This document shows, piece by piece, positions 18,120-27,421 of a stretch of DNA of 64,000 nucleotides (position 1 is its first letter; each line of letters opens with the position of its first letter). The translations under genes were made by a program, and so were the position numbers. The stretch comes from Galbibacter pacificus (lineage in GTDB: Bacteria > Bacteroidota > Bacteroidia > Flavobacteriales > Flavobacteriaceae). The stretch covers positions 372,001 to 436,000 of the forward strand of contig NZ_JAPMUA010000002.1 of assembly GCF_029603155.1 (NCBI RefSeq), written 5' to 3'. The notes beneath the pieces were generated by a model that saw only the letters and a list, made by a program, of their open reading frames with translations, was not told where the DNA came from and searched no databases.

Positions 18120-18421
18120 AAGGTTAATAGGTCTGGGTCAACTTTATAATTTTGAATGTCGTTTTGGTCTGTGATGAAGATTTTTCCCCTATACATTAGA
18201 TTTCCATCCATATCTGATATTTCATAGGAATAGTTATCACCTTCTTTGAAGTCATGGGTGATTTCTGCTGTCATATATCCATCTAAGTAGGTTACAGCCG
18301 ATGTATATTCATAAGATTTTTCTAAGAGCTCATCTAACAGCCATATAGTAACTGTATCAGCCTCATAACGGGGTATAAATAATAAGCTTTGAGGGGTATG
18401 TATAGGTTTTATTACGTTCAT
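18116..18421 (-). CDS. Small phage structural-module protein
   Basis: 101 residues with no signal or membrane segment, beta-rich by composition (TIWLLDELLEKSYEYTSAVTYLDGYMTAEI). Small genes of this kind precede the portal in several Bacteroidota phages but their role is not known to me. It is the first gene of the portal-to-lysis operon. Its start is 17 bp downstream of a copy of the bipartite phage promoter motif. Confidence 0.65.
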   Translation of the reverse strand: MNVIKPIHTPQSLLFIPRYEADTVTIWLLDELLEKSYEYTSAVTYLDGYMTAEITHDFKEGDNYSYEISDMDGNLMYRGKIFITDQNDIQNYKVDPDLLTL

Positions 18422-18437
18422 CGTTCTGCCTTTAGTT

Positions 18438-18468
18438 AATTAACCGTATAAGGCTAGTGATGGAAGAA
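18438..18468 (-). promoter_or_regulatory. Bipartite phage promoter motif, site F
   Basis: On the minus strand: TTCTTCCA (18468-18461), 14 bp, CGGTTAATT (18446-18438). It precedes the portal/fibre/lysis operon by 17 bp. It sits between that operon and the terminator at 18477-18503. Confidence 0.7.
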
Positions 18469-18476
18469 GCATAAAC

Positions 18477-18503
18477 AAAAAACCCCTGTCAGGACGACAA
18501 GGG
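18477..18503 (-). terminator. Intrinsic terminator after the 18527-19039 virion gene
   Basis: Minus strand: CCCTTGTC, loop GTCCT, GACAGGGG, then six T. The eight-pair stem (one G-T) lies 24 bp after the stop codon and ends just before promoter site F. Confidence 0.85.
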
Positions 18504-18526
18504 AAAAATAAAAGAACTGCTATTTT

Positions 18527-19039
18527 TTATACAAGTGCCTTAAGTGCTGTTATAGTGGATTCGTCCAGGAAAGGGGCTAAATCTTTTTCCATTGCGGTCA
18601 AGGTCAGATTATACCCATTGAAATCTGTTTTTGCACCACCAGAATTTATATCCGTACCCGTTAAATCCATTCCTTCCGAAATACCAGCAGCTTGAAAATT
18701 GCCGTTATAATCTTCGATTACTATTATCGGTCTTCCCTTGCTCATTAAATCAACTTGCAAGCTGGTTTCTTTATCTAATTGCTTCAGGGCTAAAGTCAGG
18801 GTTTGAGTATTAACGTTTGTACCAGTGTTTCTGTCACTTACTTTATTTTGAGCAAAGTTGTTACCATCCGCCCGAAGTTCGTACTTGAAAGCTTCAGTTA
18901 CATCTACATTAATAGCGATTGCCTCACCGTCCGTAATAGTAAAAGGGTCTTCCACGTAATTTATAAAGTAAGCAGCCCTTATACCACCTAAAGAATCTTT
19001 ACATGGTTCTGTGCGTCCTGCTGTTATTAAACATGCCAT
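18527..19039 (-). CDS. Phage virion protein, possible tail-tube component (paralogue of 15358-15927)
   Basis: 170 residues. N-terminus MACLITAGRTEPCKDSLGG, middle LRADGN, C-terminal GGAKTDFNGYNLTLTAMEKDLAPFL. The gene is isolated between two strong terminators and directly follows the major capsid gene. It has no copy of the bipartite motif in front, so it is probably expressed by read-through of the terminator at 19053-19087. High expression and position after the capsid gene fit a major tail (tube) protein, but the family is not certain. Confidence 0.72.
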   Translation of the reverse strand: MACLITAGRTEPCKDSLGGIRAAYFINYVEDPFTITDGEAIAINVDVTEAFKYELRADGNNFAQNKVSDRNTGTNVNTQTLTLALKQLDKETSLQVDLMSKGRPIIVIEDYNGNFQAAGISEGMDLTGTDINSGGAKTDFNGYNLTLTAMEKDLAPFLDESTITALKALV

Positions 19040-19052
19040 AGTTTTATATTAT

Positions 19053-19087
19053 TAAAAAAAGGCAAGCAAGCATTTGCCTACCTGCCT
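19053..19087 (-). terminator. Strong intrinsic terminator after the major capsid gene
   Basis: Minus strand: AGGCAGGTAGGC, loop AAAT, GCTTGCTTGCCT, then seven T. All 12 stem positions pair (three are G-T). It ends the protease/capsid transcript and probably sets a lower level for the following virion gene. Confidence 0.85.
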
Positions 19088-19110
19088 TTTGAGTTAATTA
19101 TTTATTTTGA

Positions 19111-20013
19111 TTAGTCTGCTGTTTCAGTAGATAAATACCATACGATTTCGGCAGAGTTGTAATAGCCAGTTCCACCAAAATAAGCTACTTTACCCCTTAC
19201 TTGTCCAGAAAGTAATCCTATTTCATCTTCATCTACAACTGATACTTCGTTTGCATCATTTTCTTCATCGGTACCAAAAACTAGGTTAGTTTTTCTATAA
19301 ACTACAATTGTATTATCGGGTAAACCACCGATTTCTTCAACTTTATAGCGTCCATAGACCATATCAAGCTCTTTACCGCCAAAACCTGCTCCGATTCCAT
19401 TAGCTACCAAGTACTGGCTATAAGCTTCAGCAACATTAGAAGAAACTGCAAAAACTAAATCGGATTTCTTTTTGATTGAAGTTGGTACCGCATTTGATAC
19501 TAATTCAAATTGTGAAAGTACATTTGCCTTTGTAATGGCAGCAGCAGCGGGTACGATACCGTTGTTAGCTTTGATTACATCATCATCTGCTGTAAATTGA
19601 GGGATAAAACCACCTATTTGACCAGTAGTAGCTGCGTTACCGTTCCATATCTCATAATCCAAGTTTTCAGCAGTATCAGCTAATTTATCAGCCTTGATAC
19701 CATCCATCATTTCACTATCTAAACCGTTCCATGTGGCTCTGAAAGTATCTTTACATACTTGAAAATCATCTTTGATATGCTTTACTGTAAGTACATTTTC
19801 AGATAATACAACTGCACCTGCTGGGGTAAACCCACATGTATAGTCTACACGTCCATCGGTTGTCTGTATCTTTCTTAGGTTTAATTTGTATTTTACTTTA
19901 GGGGCTACTGTTACAAGTCCTCTACCTAAAGTATCACCTTCTTTAAATGAAGCGGTTAAAATCTTTCCGGCTTCACCTGCATAATTACTGTTTACTGTGT
20001 TAGTTGTTGCCAT
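19111..20013 (-). CDS. Major capsid protein
   Basis: 300 residues, no membrane segment, alanine- and glycine-rich, with a balanced alpha/beta composition. It lies 2 bp after the protease/scaffold gene and ends at a strong terminator, as major capsid genes usually do. The patterns CKDTFRATWNGLDSEMMDGIKA and SVVDEDEIGLLSGQVRGKVAYFGG match capsid proteins of Bacteroidota siphoviruses as I recall them. The HK97 fold itself is inferred, not visible in sequence. Confidence 0.82.
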   Translation of the reverse strand: MATTNTVNSNYAGEAGKILTASFKEGDTLGRGLVTVAPKVKYKLNLRKIQTTDGRVDYTCGFTPAGAVVLSENVLTVKHIKDDFQVCKDTFRATWNGLDSEMMDGIKADKLADTAENLDYEIWNGNAATTGQIGGFIPQFTADDDVIKANNGIVPAAAAITKANVLSQFELVSNAVPTSIKKKSDLVFAVSSNVAEAYSQYLVANGIGAGFGGKELDMVYGRYKVEEIGGLPDNTIVVYRKTNLVFGTDEENDANEVSVVDEDEIGLLSGQVRGKVAYFGGTGYYNSAEIVWYLSTETAD

Positions 20014-20015
20014 TA

Positions 20016-21071
20016 TTAGCTATTTCTTAATCGGTTAAAAATTCGTTCTTTTGGGTTTGTTCCTGTAACTTCTTTTGATGCTAACTGTACAGGTGTGTGT
20101 TTAATAGGCTTGGTTGCTGGGGTTTCAGAAAGTTCAGCTTTCAAATCAGCAACTTCTTTTTCTTTATCTTCAAGTTGTTTGCTCAAACTAGCTTTATAAG
20201 CCTCAAATTCCGACTTTAAAGAGTTCAATTCTTTAAGGAGGTCTTCATTTGCAAGTTCAACTTCTTCTTCTGGCTGTGGCTCTTTTAATTCAGCTACCTT
20301 ACCATCTGTTACAACTGCAATCATCCCTGTTTCAAGTTCATATTCGTTGTCCTGTAAAGTCTCTTTCATTTCTTCATCTGAAAATACAGGTGCATCCAAA
20401 GCAAGTAATTCACCTTCAAAATAAATGGTGATATCCCCTGCCTTGATTGAGCCAAGTTTTATTTCTTGATTTGAAAGCATTGCTTTTAATTCAGCAAATC
20501 CTTTTTTTAGTTCGTCTATTACGTTCATATCTGATTTTAAATTAATTTTCTCTAAGCTGAAAAGCCCATCAATTGAAAAGCCTTTTACTTTCCCACTCTT
20601 TACATAACTGTTCCATACCTCGTCACTATCTACTTTCATGGCTACCATCCAACTACCTACAGGATATTCAAAACCGTATTTTTTTGATTTGTCATGTTCT
20701 GCATCTTCGATAATCCAGCTTTCTACAACTGCAACACCATCAATTACTTCTTCGTGCTCAAGGGATGAATTGTTATTGAAGTGGTTTTTTAAAAAGGCAT
20801 GGGCACCTTTTTTTATTTCTTCTTTGGAAAATGTGATATAGAACTCTCTACCTTCAACATTGCGGTAAATAAGCTTATCGGGTTGCATGGCCAGACCTAC
20901 TAAAAGTCTTTGTTCTTCATCTATAGTAGATAATTGAGTGTGAAAGGTTTCGGGTTTTTCGTTCTCTTTAAGAGCCACAAACATACCTTCCATAGCAGGA
21001 TTTTCAACCAAAGACAAGGCATAAATACCTTTATCTTCTTTTTCATTAAATATCACATTATATACTTCCAT
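20016..21071 (-). CDS. Prohead protease (XkdF-like) fused to a coiled-coil scaffold
   Basis: 351 residues. The first ~175 residues match the XkdF-like prohead protease family: ALSLVENPAMEGMFVALKE, then YPVGSWMVAMKVDSDEVW and VKGFSIDGLFSLEKI. Residues about 265-315 are a long heptad coiled coil (LNSLKSEFEAYKASLSKQLEDK then EKEVADLKAEL), the usual form of a capsid scaffold. A self-cleaving protease-scaffold fusion removes the need for separate genes. It is the first gene of the capsid operon, 29 bp downstream of promoter site E. Confidence 0.85.
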   Translation of the reverse strand: MEVYNVIFNEKEDKGIYALSLVENPAMEGMFVALKENEKPETFHTQLSTIDEEQRLLVGLAMQPDKLIYRNVEGREFYITFSKEEIKKGAHAFLKNHFNNNSSLEHEEVIDGVAVVESWIIEDAEHDKSKKYGFEYPVGSWMVAMKVDSDEVWNSYVKSGKVKGFSIDGLFSLEKINLKSDMNVIDELKKGFAELKAMLSNQEIKLGSIKAGDITIYFEGELLALDAPVFSDEEMKETLQDNEYELETGMIAVVTDGKVAELKEPQPEEEVELANEDLLKELNSLKSEFEAYKASLSKQLEDKEKEVADLKAELSETPATKPIKHTPVQLASKEVTGTNPKERIFNRLRNS

Positions 21072-21099
21072 AAGCGGGGATTTATTTTTCGCCCTACAG

Positions 21100-21130
21100 A
21101 ATTAACAGAAGTACTCTTTAAATGGACTTT
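21100..21130 (-). promoter_or_regulatory. Bipartite phage promoter motif, site E
   Basis: Minus strand: AAAGTCCA (21130-21123), 14 bp, CTGTTAATT (21108-21100), followed by CTGTAGGG. The upstream half is the weakest of the six copies (only TCCA matches). Spacing and downstream half are exact. It precedes the protease/capsid operon by 29 bp and overlaps the stop of the tape-measure gene. Confidence 0.6.
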
Positions 21131-23069
21131 AGAAGCTTGCTGTGGCTTGTATATTCCTGTCCAGTTCCTGTTGTGTGCTTACATCTTTACCTACCACATA
21201 CGCCTTTACAGGGTTGTTATTTTGGTTATTTAAACTTTGTGCAATCTGATTTATACCTGTATCACCAACTATATTAAACGAAGGTGCATTTGGAGCAGAA
21301 GAAGAATTATTTGCCGATATTTCGCCTGAACTGTCTGGTGAAGCCCCACCACCTAATTGAGATATAGCCTTTTTGGCACTTAATACCGAATTTGCTATAC
21401 CTAAACCTGCTGCAATAGAATTTATGGCTACAAATGGCATTCCCCCTGTTAATGGCAAGGCTGCTGCCGCTTTTGCATTGGCAACTCCTGTATTGGAAAT
21501 GATTTTGGCAACGGATGCTACTTGTTCTGCAATAATCCCTGCTATGGCTAAGGTTTTATTCTTTTCTCCCAGTTGTTTTAAAATATTTGAAAATTGCCCC
21601 AATAAATCAGCTTCGGCATTAAGCACATCATTTTTGTATTCCTTTTCCTGTAATGCAATTTCTTCACGTTTTTTGGCTTCTTCTTTTTCGGCTTCCGTTC
21701 GCATCTTTTGATAATATGCAACTACTTCTGCCTTTTGTTGCTCGGAAGCTTCCAATGCTTCTAGTTCCGCAATCTTTCTTTCTTCTTCCAGTTCAAGTTT
21801 TTCAATCTCGCTTTCAGCTTCGGCATCTTCTATTTTCTGTTTAAACTCATCCCTGATAGCTTGTATTGATTCCAACCTTTTTAATTCATCTTCCTGTTCC
21901 TTTTTAAGCTGTTCTTCCTTAGCTTTTTTTTCGGCTTCCCTTTGTGCCTCGGCTTCTTTCTGGAATGCAGATATTTGACTGTTAAGGCTTCTCTGTAAAT
22001 TCAGTCTTTTAGTTTCAAGCTGTATTACCTCTGCCTTTAATTGTGCTTCTTCTTTTAAGTCCTCTTTGGTTGATTTGGATAGTGAGTTTTCTGCTACTTT
22101 AGCGTTATATCTAGCTTGGGCAAGTGCTATTTCCCTATTGGTTATATTTTCTTCTATTGTTGCAGCCTGTTCTAAGAATTTAATTCTTTCACCTACATCA
22201 TACTTTTCTTTTTCAACTGCCTTAGCCCTTAAATCTGCTACATCTCTACTGGCTCTGGCACGGGCAACTAATAAATCCCTTTCTTGTTTATCTGCTGCTG
22301 CTCGTATATTGGCTATTTCTGCGGCTCTTTTTGCATCTGCCTCTACTTCTGCGGCAAATTCTTTTACCTTATCTATGGCAGCGTTAAAACCGTTTACGAT
22401 TTCTTGGTTGCGCTTGTTTATTACATCAACCGATTTTTCAATTTCGGTCTGTACTTCCTTTAGTTCTGTCTTTAACTGTTCGGCTTCTTCGGCATCTCCC
22501 GTAAATTCGTTCCATTTTATACGCATTGAAAGTATACCAGCTTCTACTCCTTTGGTTAGGATAGTCCAATTAGCTTTAAATCTGTCAATTACTTGCCCTT
22601 TAATGAACTCGTAGCCTGTTTCTAAAGCAGTTTTAAAATCTTCCCAAGCTTTCTGTGGGTTTTCAATAGAATCAATTACAACCTCACCAAAATCACTAAG
22701 AACATCCATAAGATTACCTACCACTGAACCTATTACACCCATCAGTTTAGCAAACTTATTTTGTCCTTCCTCACTAGATTTAAAGGCAGCCACTACAGAA
22801 GCAATAACCGTAACCAATAAACCAATACCAGAAGCTGCAATTGCAACACCGATACCTTTAAAACCTTTGGCAACACCTCCCAATGTTCCTATAAGGTTTT
22901 TACCTTTGGTTATAAGCCCACCAGTAAAATTATCAGCGGCATTAGTAACACCATCCAAAGAACCCTTTGCCTTTTTAGATGTTTTATCAATAGAGTTACC
23001 TAAATCATCTACATTTTTCTGTGCATTCTTTGTATTTACATCAATATCTATGGTTTTCTTAATTGCCAT
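21129..23069 (-). CDS. Tail tape measure protein
   Basis: 646 residues. A glycine/alanine-rich hydrophobic region lies at about residues 60-110 (GLITKGKNLIGTLGG, then IGVAIAASGIGLLVTVIASVVAAF). A very long charged coiled coil follows from about residue 200 to 490, and a second hydrophobic patch lies near residues 540-580 (GIANSVLSAKKAI). This is the standard form of a tape measure protein, whose length sets tail length. At ~646 residues it predicts a rather short siphovirus tail of the order of 100 nm, which is an estimate only. Confidence 0.88.
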   Translation of the reverse strand: MAIKKTIDIDVNTKNAQKNVDDLGNSIDKTSKKAKGSLDGVTNAADNFTGGLITKGKNLIGTLGGVAKGFKGIGVAIAASGIGLLVTVIASVVAAFKSSEEGQNKFAKLMGVIGSVVGNLMDVLSDFGEVVIDSIENPQKAWEDFKTALETGYEFIKGQVIDRFKANWTILTKGVEAGILSMRIKWNEFTGDAEEAEQLKTELKEVQTEIEKSVDVINKRNQEIVNGFNAAIDKVKEFAAEVEADAKRAAEIANIRAAADKQERDLLVARARASRDVADLRAKAVEKEKYDVGERIKFLEQAATIEENITNREIALAQARYNAKVAENSLSKSTKEDLKEEAQLKAEVIQLETKRLNLQRSLNSQISAFQKEAEAQREAEKKAKEEQLKKEQEDELKRLESIQAIRDEFKQKIEDAEAESEIEKLELEEERKIAELEALEASEQQKAEVVAYYQKMRTEAEKEEAKKREEIALQEKEYKNDVLNAEADLLGQFSNILKQLGEKNKTLAIAGIIAEQVASVAKIISNTGVANAKAAAALPLTGGMPFVAINSIAAGLGIANSVLSAKKAISQLGGGASPDSSGEISANNSSSAPNAPSFNIVGDTGINQIAQSLNNQNNNPVKAYVVGKDVSTQQELDRNIQATASF

Positions 23070-23206
23070 TTAAGTTTTCTTTTAGCTTGGTTGATTATTT
23101 CTTGGAAGGATTTGGGCAGTTCATTCTTTCCTTTGGCTATCTCTATTTCTTTAGAAATGCCATAATAGTTATCTGTTTGGAGTAATTTTAATATCTGTAC
23201 TATCAT
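23048..23206 (-). CDS. Small phage tail-module protein
   Basis: 52 residues starting MIVQILKLLQTDNYYGISKE and ending in a lysine/arginine-rich tail. The ATG lies directly after the stop of the 686-residue tail protein and the 3' end overlaps the tape-measure gene by 22 bp, so it fills the gap exactly. Short genes at this site occur in many tailed phages. No family recognised. Confidence 0.6.
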   Translation of the reverse strand: MIVQILKLLQTDNYYGISKEIEIAKGKNELPKSFQEIINQAKRKLKWQLRKP

Positions 23207-23208
23207 CG

Positions 23209-25269
23209 TTAATATATATCGTTTAGCAGTTCCAATTGTGTTATATTGGTGGTAAGGTTTATTTCCATATTATTGATTATATAGCGTGTACCTGATATGA
23301 TTACTTTATCATTTAGCTGTAACTTAGTTAATAGATATTCAGGTAGTTTGGCGGTGTATTTGTACAGCCTTCTTTGTGCTGAAAATATATCGGTTATATA
23401 ATCTTCGTAATAGTTATTGTATAGCGTCTTTTCAAAGAGATAACCCGTATAGGTGTCTGTTTCAATTCCAAACGTTAAAGATTGATTACTACTGAAGTTA
23501 CTATATCTTCTTTCATAGATGTATGGTACATTGCATTCATTTACTTCTGTTGTTCCTCCGCTTCCATTGTCTATTTGTATTGTATAGTCACCTAACCTAG
23601 TTTCAGTATTAAAAAACAAAATCGGTTTTGCGTCTGTTGGTTCTTCTTCCTCATCTACCTTGTAGCCATACTGGAAATTCGTTAAATCACTTGAATCTGC
23701 ATCATATAGCCTTTCATATATCATCTGCTCGAATGGTAGTTTAATGCTGTATTCTTGTCCATCTACTTTTTCACCGCTACCATCAGTTACTATGTGTTGA
23801 AGATTTCCGTAGTATCTGTTGTTTTGGGTTTTAAACTGCTGTTGAAGAAACGTTTTTGGCTCTTCATACTCGAAATTAATTTCGTTTAAATACTCCTGAT
23901 TTGAAATATCTACATTTTCAATACTTACATACTTGGTTATATCATATTCATTCCCATCAGCATACCAATTATTAAGGGTATCAACGTAATAGGAAGTATC
24001 TGAAGTAGGAATAACCACCAAGTTAAAGGCATTGATAATACCAGTTACAAAGTCCTTTACTTTCATATCTGGCATATTATCTGAAATAATAGCCCTAACC
24101 GTAATTGATGTCTGGTCAACATCATTTAGCTTGGTTGTGGTATAGCTCCTTGTTAGATTAGGCGGCATTACCTCAATGTATCTTTCTAATGTTATCCAAG
24201 TTTCAGCAGTAAATTGAAAGGGGGCATCTGCATTAATATAAAACTCAATATCTCTTTCATAGGGAATCGTTGGTACATCTTCCCAATCAATACCTGTACC
24301 ATGACTTCCATTACCTGTTATTGTCTTTGATGTACTTATATTATTTGTAATATCACGTGCTGTTATCGTGTAAGTCACATTCTCATACCCTGCCGAGGGG
24401 GTGACCTTTGTAAAGTGGGATATATAACTTTGTCCTTCATGTGCCCCGTCATAGTCTACTTGTTGATGGTATTGTGTTGTACTGGATGAAGTTAGCTTTA
24501 CATCATTCGCACTACGTAATACTACCCCATCTTTGGAATTACCAAGTGTCATATATAGATTGTAGAATATGCCTGTACCATTTATGAGTTCATCTGAAAA
24601 ATCAATACCGTACACAGTTTCTATCTTATTAAAAATATCCCTTACCCTCATAGCAAGGGTAACATCCTGTATCTTGATAGGTTGTGAGGCTATATTTAGG
24701 ACTGTTTCTGTGTCCGTTGTATCACCTGCATTTGCATTGTATAAAAATCTCCTTTTAGGTGAAATTGCCGTATAGACAAGTGCCTTAAAAAATATTCCTG
24801 TGTTTGTTACTCCCCCATAATCATCGTTATCAAAAGCTATTCTAAGCGTATCAGCATTGTATAAATGGTTATACTGGCTAAAGTCAACATCCTTTAATAT
24901 ATCATCCCCGAACAAATCAGTTAAACTAACCAAGTTGCCGAAAAATGTGATTTTATAACTTTCGGGCTTTCCGTTCTTGACGGTTACACCTTCCAGTCTT
25001 ATCTTTCCCTCCTTAAATGGGATGCTGGATATTTCAATTTTAGCTGTTCTCTTTACCCTTGCATCAAAACCGTTTACAATAGAAGCGTTGTAATAATGCC
25101 TAAAAATCCTGTTGTTGTTTTGGGATGCAGGAACTGTAAAGCTTTGTGAATAATCGGTAAAAACCTTAGATATATCATTGATGTTCTGTACGCTCGAATT
25201 AATTACAATGTTCTCATCCTTGAACAAGTCCAGTCTTTCATTTTCTATATATATAGTGGTTTGCTTCAT
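23209..25269 (-). CDS. Large tail/baseplate protein
   Basis: 686 residues. The N-terminus (IYIENERLDLFKDENIVIN, then FTDYSQSFTVPAS) is typical of the large tail protein that follows the tape measure or baseplate region in Bacteroidota phages. The protein is beta-rich with many aromatic and acidic residues. It overlaps the next upstream gene by 4 bp. It may be a distal tail or hub protein; the exact role is not visible in sequence. Confidence 0.75.
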   Translation of the reverse strand: MKQTTIYIENERLDLFKDENIVINSSVQNINDISKVFTDYSQSFTVPASQNNNRIFRHYYNASIVNGFDARVKRTAKIEISSIPFKEGKIRLEGVTVKNGKPESYKITFFGNLVSLTDLFGDDILKDVDFSQYNHLYNADTLRIAFDNDDYGGVTNTGIFFKALVYTAISPKRRFLYNANAGDTTDTETVLNIASQPIKIQDVTLAMRVRDIFNKIETVYGIDFSDELINGTGIFYNLYMTLGNSKDGVVLRSANDVKLTSSSTTQYHQQVDYDGAHEGQSYISHFTKVTPSAGYENVTYTITARDITNNISTSKTITGNGSHGTGIDWEDVPTIPYERDIEFYINADAPFQFTAETWITLERYIEVMPPNLTRSYTTTKLNDVDQTSITVRAIISDNMPDMKVKDFVTGIINAFNLVVIPTSDTSYYVDTLNNWYADGNEYDITKYVSIENVDISNQEYLNEINFEYEEPKTFLQQQFKTQNNRYYGNLQHIVTDGSGEKVDGQEYSIKLPFEQMIYERLYDADSSDLTNFQYGYKVDEEEEPTDAKPILFFNTETRLGDYTIQIDNGSGGTTEVNECNVPYIYERRYSNFSSNQSLTFGIETDTYTGYLFEKTLYNNYYEDYITDIFSAQRRLYKYTAKLPEYLLTKLQLNDKVIISGTRYIINNMEINLTTNITQLELLNDIY

Positions 25270-26234
25270 ATTACATCAAAAGCATATTTGAATTTTATAT
25301 TATGGCTTATTAACTTGTCTGTTTTACGTGTTTTAAACTCGTAAGAACTTGTATCTACAGTTAAAGGTATATGTGTGCCACCTTCCAACAAATACACGTG
25401 CTCAGACAGTAATAATTGCTTTACTGTTTCATTGTACCATTCAGGAAGGAAGCCCGAATTGAGTTCTAAATTTTCCCTTCCCGTGGTGTTATATCTCTGA
25501 TATGTTCTGGTGTAAGGTTTAAACTCTTTGGATTCCGTTTTTAAGCTTTCTGTGGGCTTTTTAAAAAATGTCATTATCTCCCATGCTCCGTATTTGTTCA
25601 AAAACATTATGTCCTTTGGGGTGTACTTACATTCACTTTTTATTTCAAAATAGATTTCATTGCCTCCGATGGTTACTGTAAAATCATCTTCAAAATTTGA
25701 TAAATCCAACCATATATTTTGTAGGTTGCTCCTTATTTCTGTTCCTGTTTGATAGTTATAATTTGTACCGTTTATATTGATTGTTCCTGCACTCTTTAAT
25801 ACTGGTATATTGAAGTAGCCTGATGCATTAACAACATAGTAATCATTGGATAGCAGTATCTTATTTGATGGTATATCTGGATTTTCTCCCTCCATAAAGT
25901 AGCCGTACCCATCTGTTGCAAATAAGCCTGTAAAGTTCTCGGTATCAACTGGCGTTAAATATGTTTGATAGATATTTACGGCAACAATATTACCTTCTAT
26001 AGATTTCCGTACCCCTGTGGAACTGTAATATATAGGCGTATATACATAAAAGTCCTTTATAAGATTTGATATTTCAAATTCAATCGTAGATGGGGGTACA
26101 TTTTTAAAAATGGTATATGTTGGGGAACCTGGCATACTTCCAGAAGTCCAACAATGTAAAGTCATGTTTACGGCCGATGTTGTACCAACTATTTTAGATG
26201 GGTGTATCGTGTATGGGGAGCGTGTTAAAATCAT
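25266..26234 (-). CDS. Tail/baseplate protein
   Basis: 322 residues, beta-rich, starting MILTRSPYTIHPSKIVG and containing many aromatic residues (IWLDLSNFEDDFTVTIGG; FKPYTRTYQRYNTTGRENLELNSG is split here at RYN/TTG). Proteins with this start accompany the large tail protein in related phages. It overlaps both neighbours by 1-4 bp, so it is in the same operon. No enzymatic motif is seen. Confidence 0.7.
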   Translation of the reverse strand: MILTRSPYTIHPSKIVGTTSAVNMTLHCWTSGSMPGSPTYTIFKNVPPSTIEFEISNLIKDFYVYTPIYYSSTGVRKSIEGNIVAVNIYQTYLTPVDTENFTGLFATDGYGYFMEGENPDIPSNKILLSNDYYVVNASGYFNIPVLKSAGTININGTNYNYQTGTEIRSNLQNIWLDLSNFEDDFTVTIGGNEIYFEIKSECKYTPKDIMFLNKYGAWEIMTFFKKPTESLKTESKEFKPYTRTYQRYNTTGRENLELNSGFLPEWYNETVKQLLLSEHVYLLEGGTHIPLTVDTSSYEFKTRKTDKLISHNIKFKYAFDVI

Positions 26235-26731
26235 TACTTTTTCAATGTCTGTTTTAAAAATTTATCGGTATCAAGTGCAAAGGCTTCAATTACTTCTTCA
26301 TCCAAATCCTTAAAAGCCTTCTCAAATGGCTTGGTAAAAAATAAACTTGGTTTTATGCCTTGTTCAAAAATCGATTTCGACAATAGATACTGTAATGATT
26401 TCCTGCTTTGAAATTTTCCTTTATTATCTCTGGGGGCAATCCCTTTTTTCTTAACTATCCATTTATCAAATACAGCTAATGGTGGGCGTTTGGTAGTATA
26501 CTTGTATTCTGTATCATATTTCTTCTTAGTACCACTAACCCCTTTATCTTGGTACTGTCCGTACTCTTCCATTTCAAAGGATAATGAGAAGGACTGTTTA
26601 TGTACCCTTAAATCATAGTCAATGCTGTTATAAAGCTTCTTACTTACCTTGGAGACATTGCTTTTTGATTCCCTCACTACTGTTTGGGCAAATTGGGATA
26701 ATGCTTTTTTTGTGTTATTTGGAATTAACAT
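26234..26731 (-). CDS. Neck/tail-completion protein, HK97 gp10-like
   Basis: 165 residues, basic. The first half has the gp10-like order of a helix with SNVSKVSKKLYNSIDYDL, then a strand and EYGQYQDKGVSGTKK. The C-terminal part continues with a PSLFFTKPFEKAFKDL segment, also typical of gp10-type proteins that join the tail to the head. It overlaps the flanking genes by 7 bp and 1 bp. Confidence 0.7.
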   Translation of the reverse strand: MLIPNNTKKALSQFAQTVVRESKSNVSKVSKKLYNSIDYDLRVHKQSFSLSFEMEEYGQYQDKGVSGTKKKYDTEYKYTTKRPPLAVFDKWIVKKKGIAPRDNKGKFQSRKSLQYLLSKSIFEQGIKPSLFFTKPFEKAFKDLDEEVIEAFALDTDKFLKQTLKK

Positions 26732-27174
26732 ACAGCTATCTCGGTATTTGGTATCTCAATGTCAAAAGTCATTGCCCACCCATCCAGTAAATTCATCCTA
26801 CTTTCATAAAATGGTTCACATGTTGGGTTTTCACTTATAGCTACATCATTATCAAGCTTTACAATTGCTTTATACAGCCTGTTTAAAATGGCTAACATTG
26901 TATTCATGTTATCAATCTCATTATCATTGCCAACAAACTTTTCTTCTACTGTCTGGTTTCTCTTATCACGTATATCCATAGCAAAAACAGTAATGGAAAA
27001 ACTGATTGTCTGTAGTCCTAAAGTGGCTGCTCCTGTCTGTATGTGCGTTAAAGGGTAGATGTTCTTTTTGTCTAAATCAACATCGGCAATATCACCCTGA
27101 GTAACCGTATTAACTAAATTATCGGCTTCTAAGGTTTCCTTTATAAGTTTAAGTACTTGAAAATAATTACGCAT
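26725..27174 (-). CDS. Minor tail/neck protein
   Basis: 149 residues with an alpha/beta composition (FQVLKLIKETLEADNLVNTV then DLDKKNIYPLTHIQTG). It has the form of tail-terminator or tail-completion proteins found beside gp10-like proteins. It overlaps the preceding gene by 8 bp and the next by 7 bp. Specific function is inferred from order only. Confidence 0.65.
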   Translation of the reverse strand: MRNYFQVLKLIKETLEADNLVNTVTQGDIADVDLDKKNIYPLTHIQTGAATLGLQTISFSITVFAMDIRDKRNQTVEEKFVGNDNEIDNMNTMLAILNRLYKAIVKLDNDVAISENPTCEPFYESRMNLLDGWAMTFDIEIPNTEIAVC

Positions 27175-27421
27175 TTCTACTGTATTGTTTTAGTTCTGTT
27201 TCGGCTTTATCTTTGAGGTAGCATAAATGATTGAGGGAGGTATGAACGTTCTGTTTAACGACTGTCTCAATTCTGAGGTAATCCCCTCCACTGAGTGCGT
27301 CAATTGAGATGTACCAACCCCATTTGCTATTAAAGTTTCTTGTACTTTCTTTTGTTGTTCCCGTGCTACTCTGGGTAAATAGTTCTTGATATAATTCAGT
27401 AAGTCGTTGCCTATAGTCCAA
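27167..27421 (-). CDS. Probable -1 frameshift extension of the tail-assembly chaperone (gpGT-like part)
   Basis: 84 codons in the -1 frame relative to the upstream gene. There is no ATG at its beginning; the first possible start is a TTG inside a run of nine T. The segment FNSKWGWYISIDALSGGDYL and VHTSLNHLCYLKDKAETEL match a small protein that follows the chaperone gene in many Bacteroidota phages. It overlaps the upstream frame by about 230 bp. A -1 slip at the T run would produce a fusion, as for lambda G-GT. Independent initiation cannot be excluded. Confidence 0.65.
   Translation of the reverse strand: MDYRQRLTELYQELFTQSSTGTTKESTRNFNSKWGWYISIDALSGGDYLRIETVVKQNVHTSLNHLCYLKDKAETELKQYSRNA

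Noticed and set aside
22066..22614. A rightward open frame (182 codons) opposite the tape measure gene.
   Set aside because: Alanine/serine-rich shadow of the tape-measure coiled coil; no independent support.
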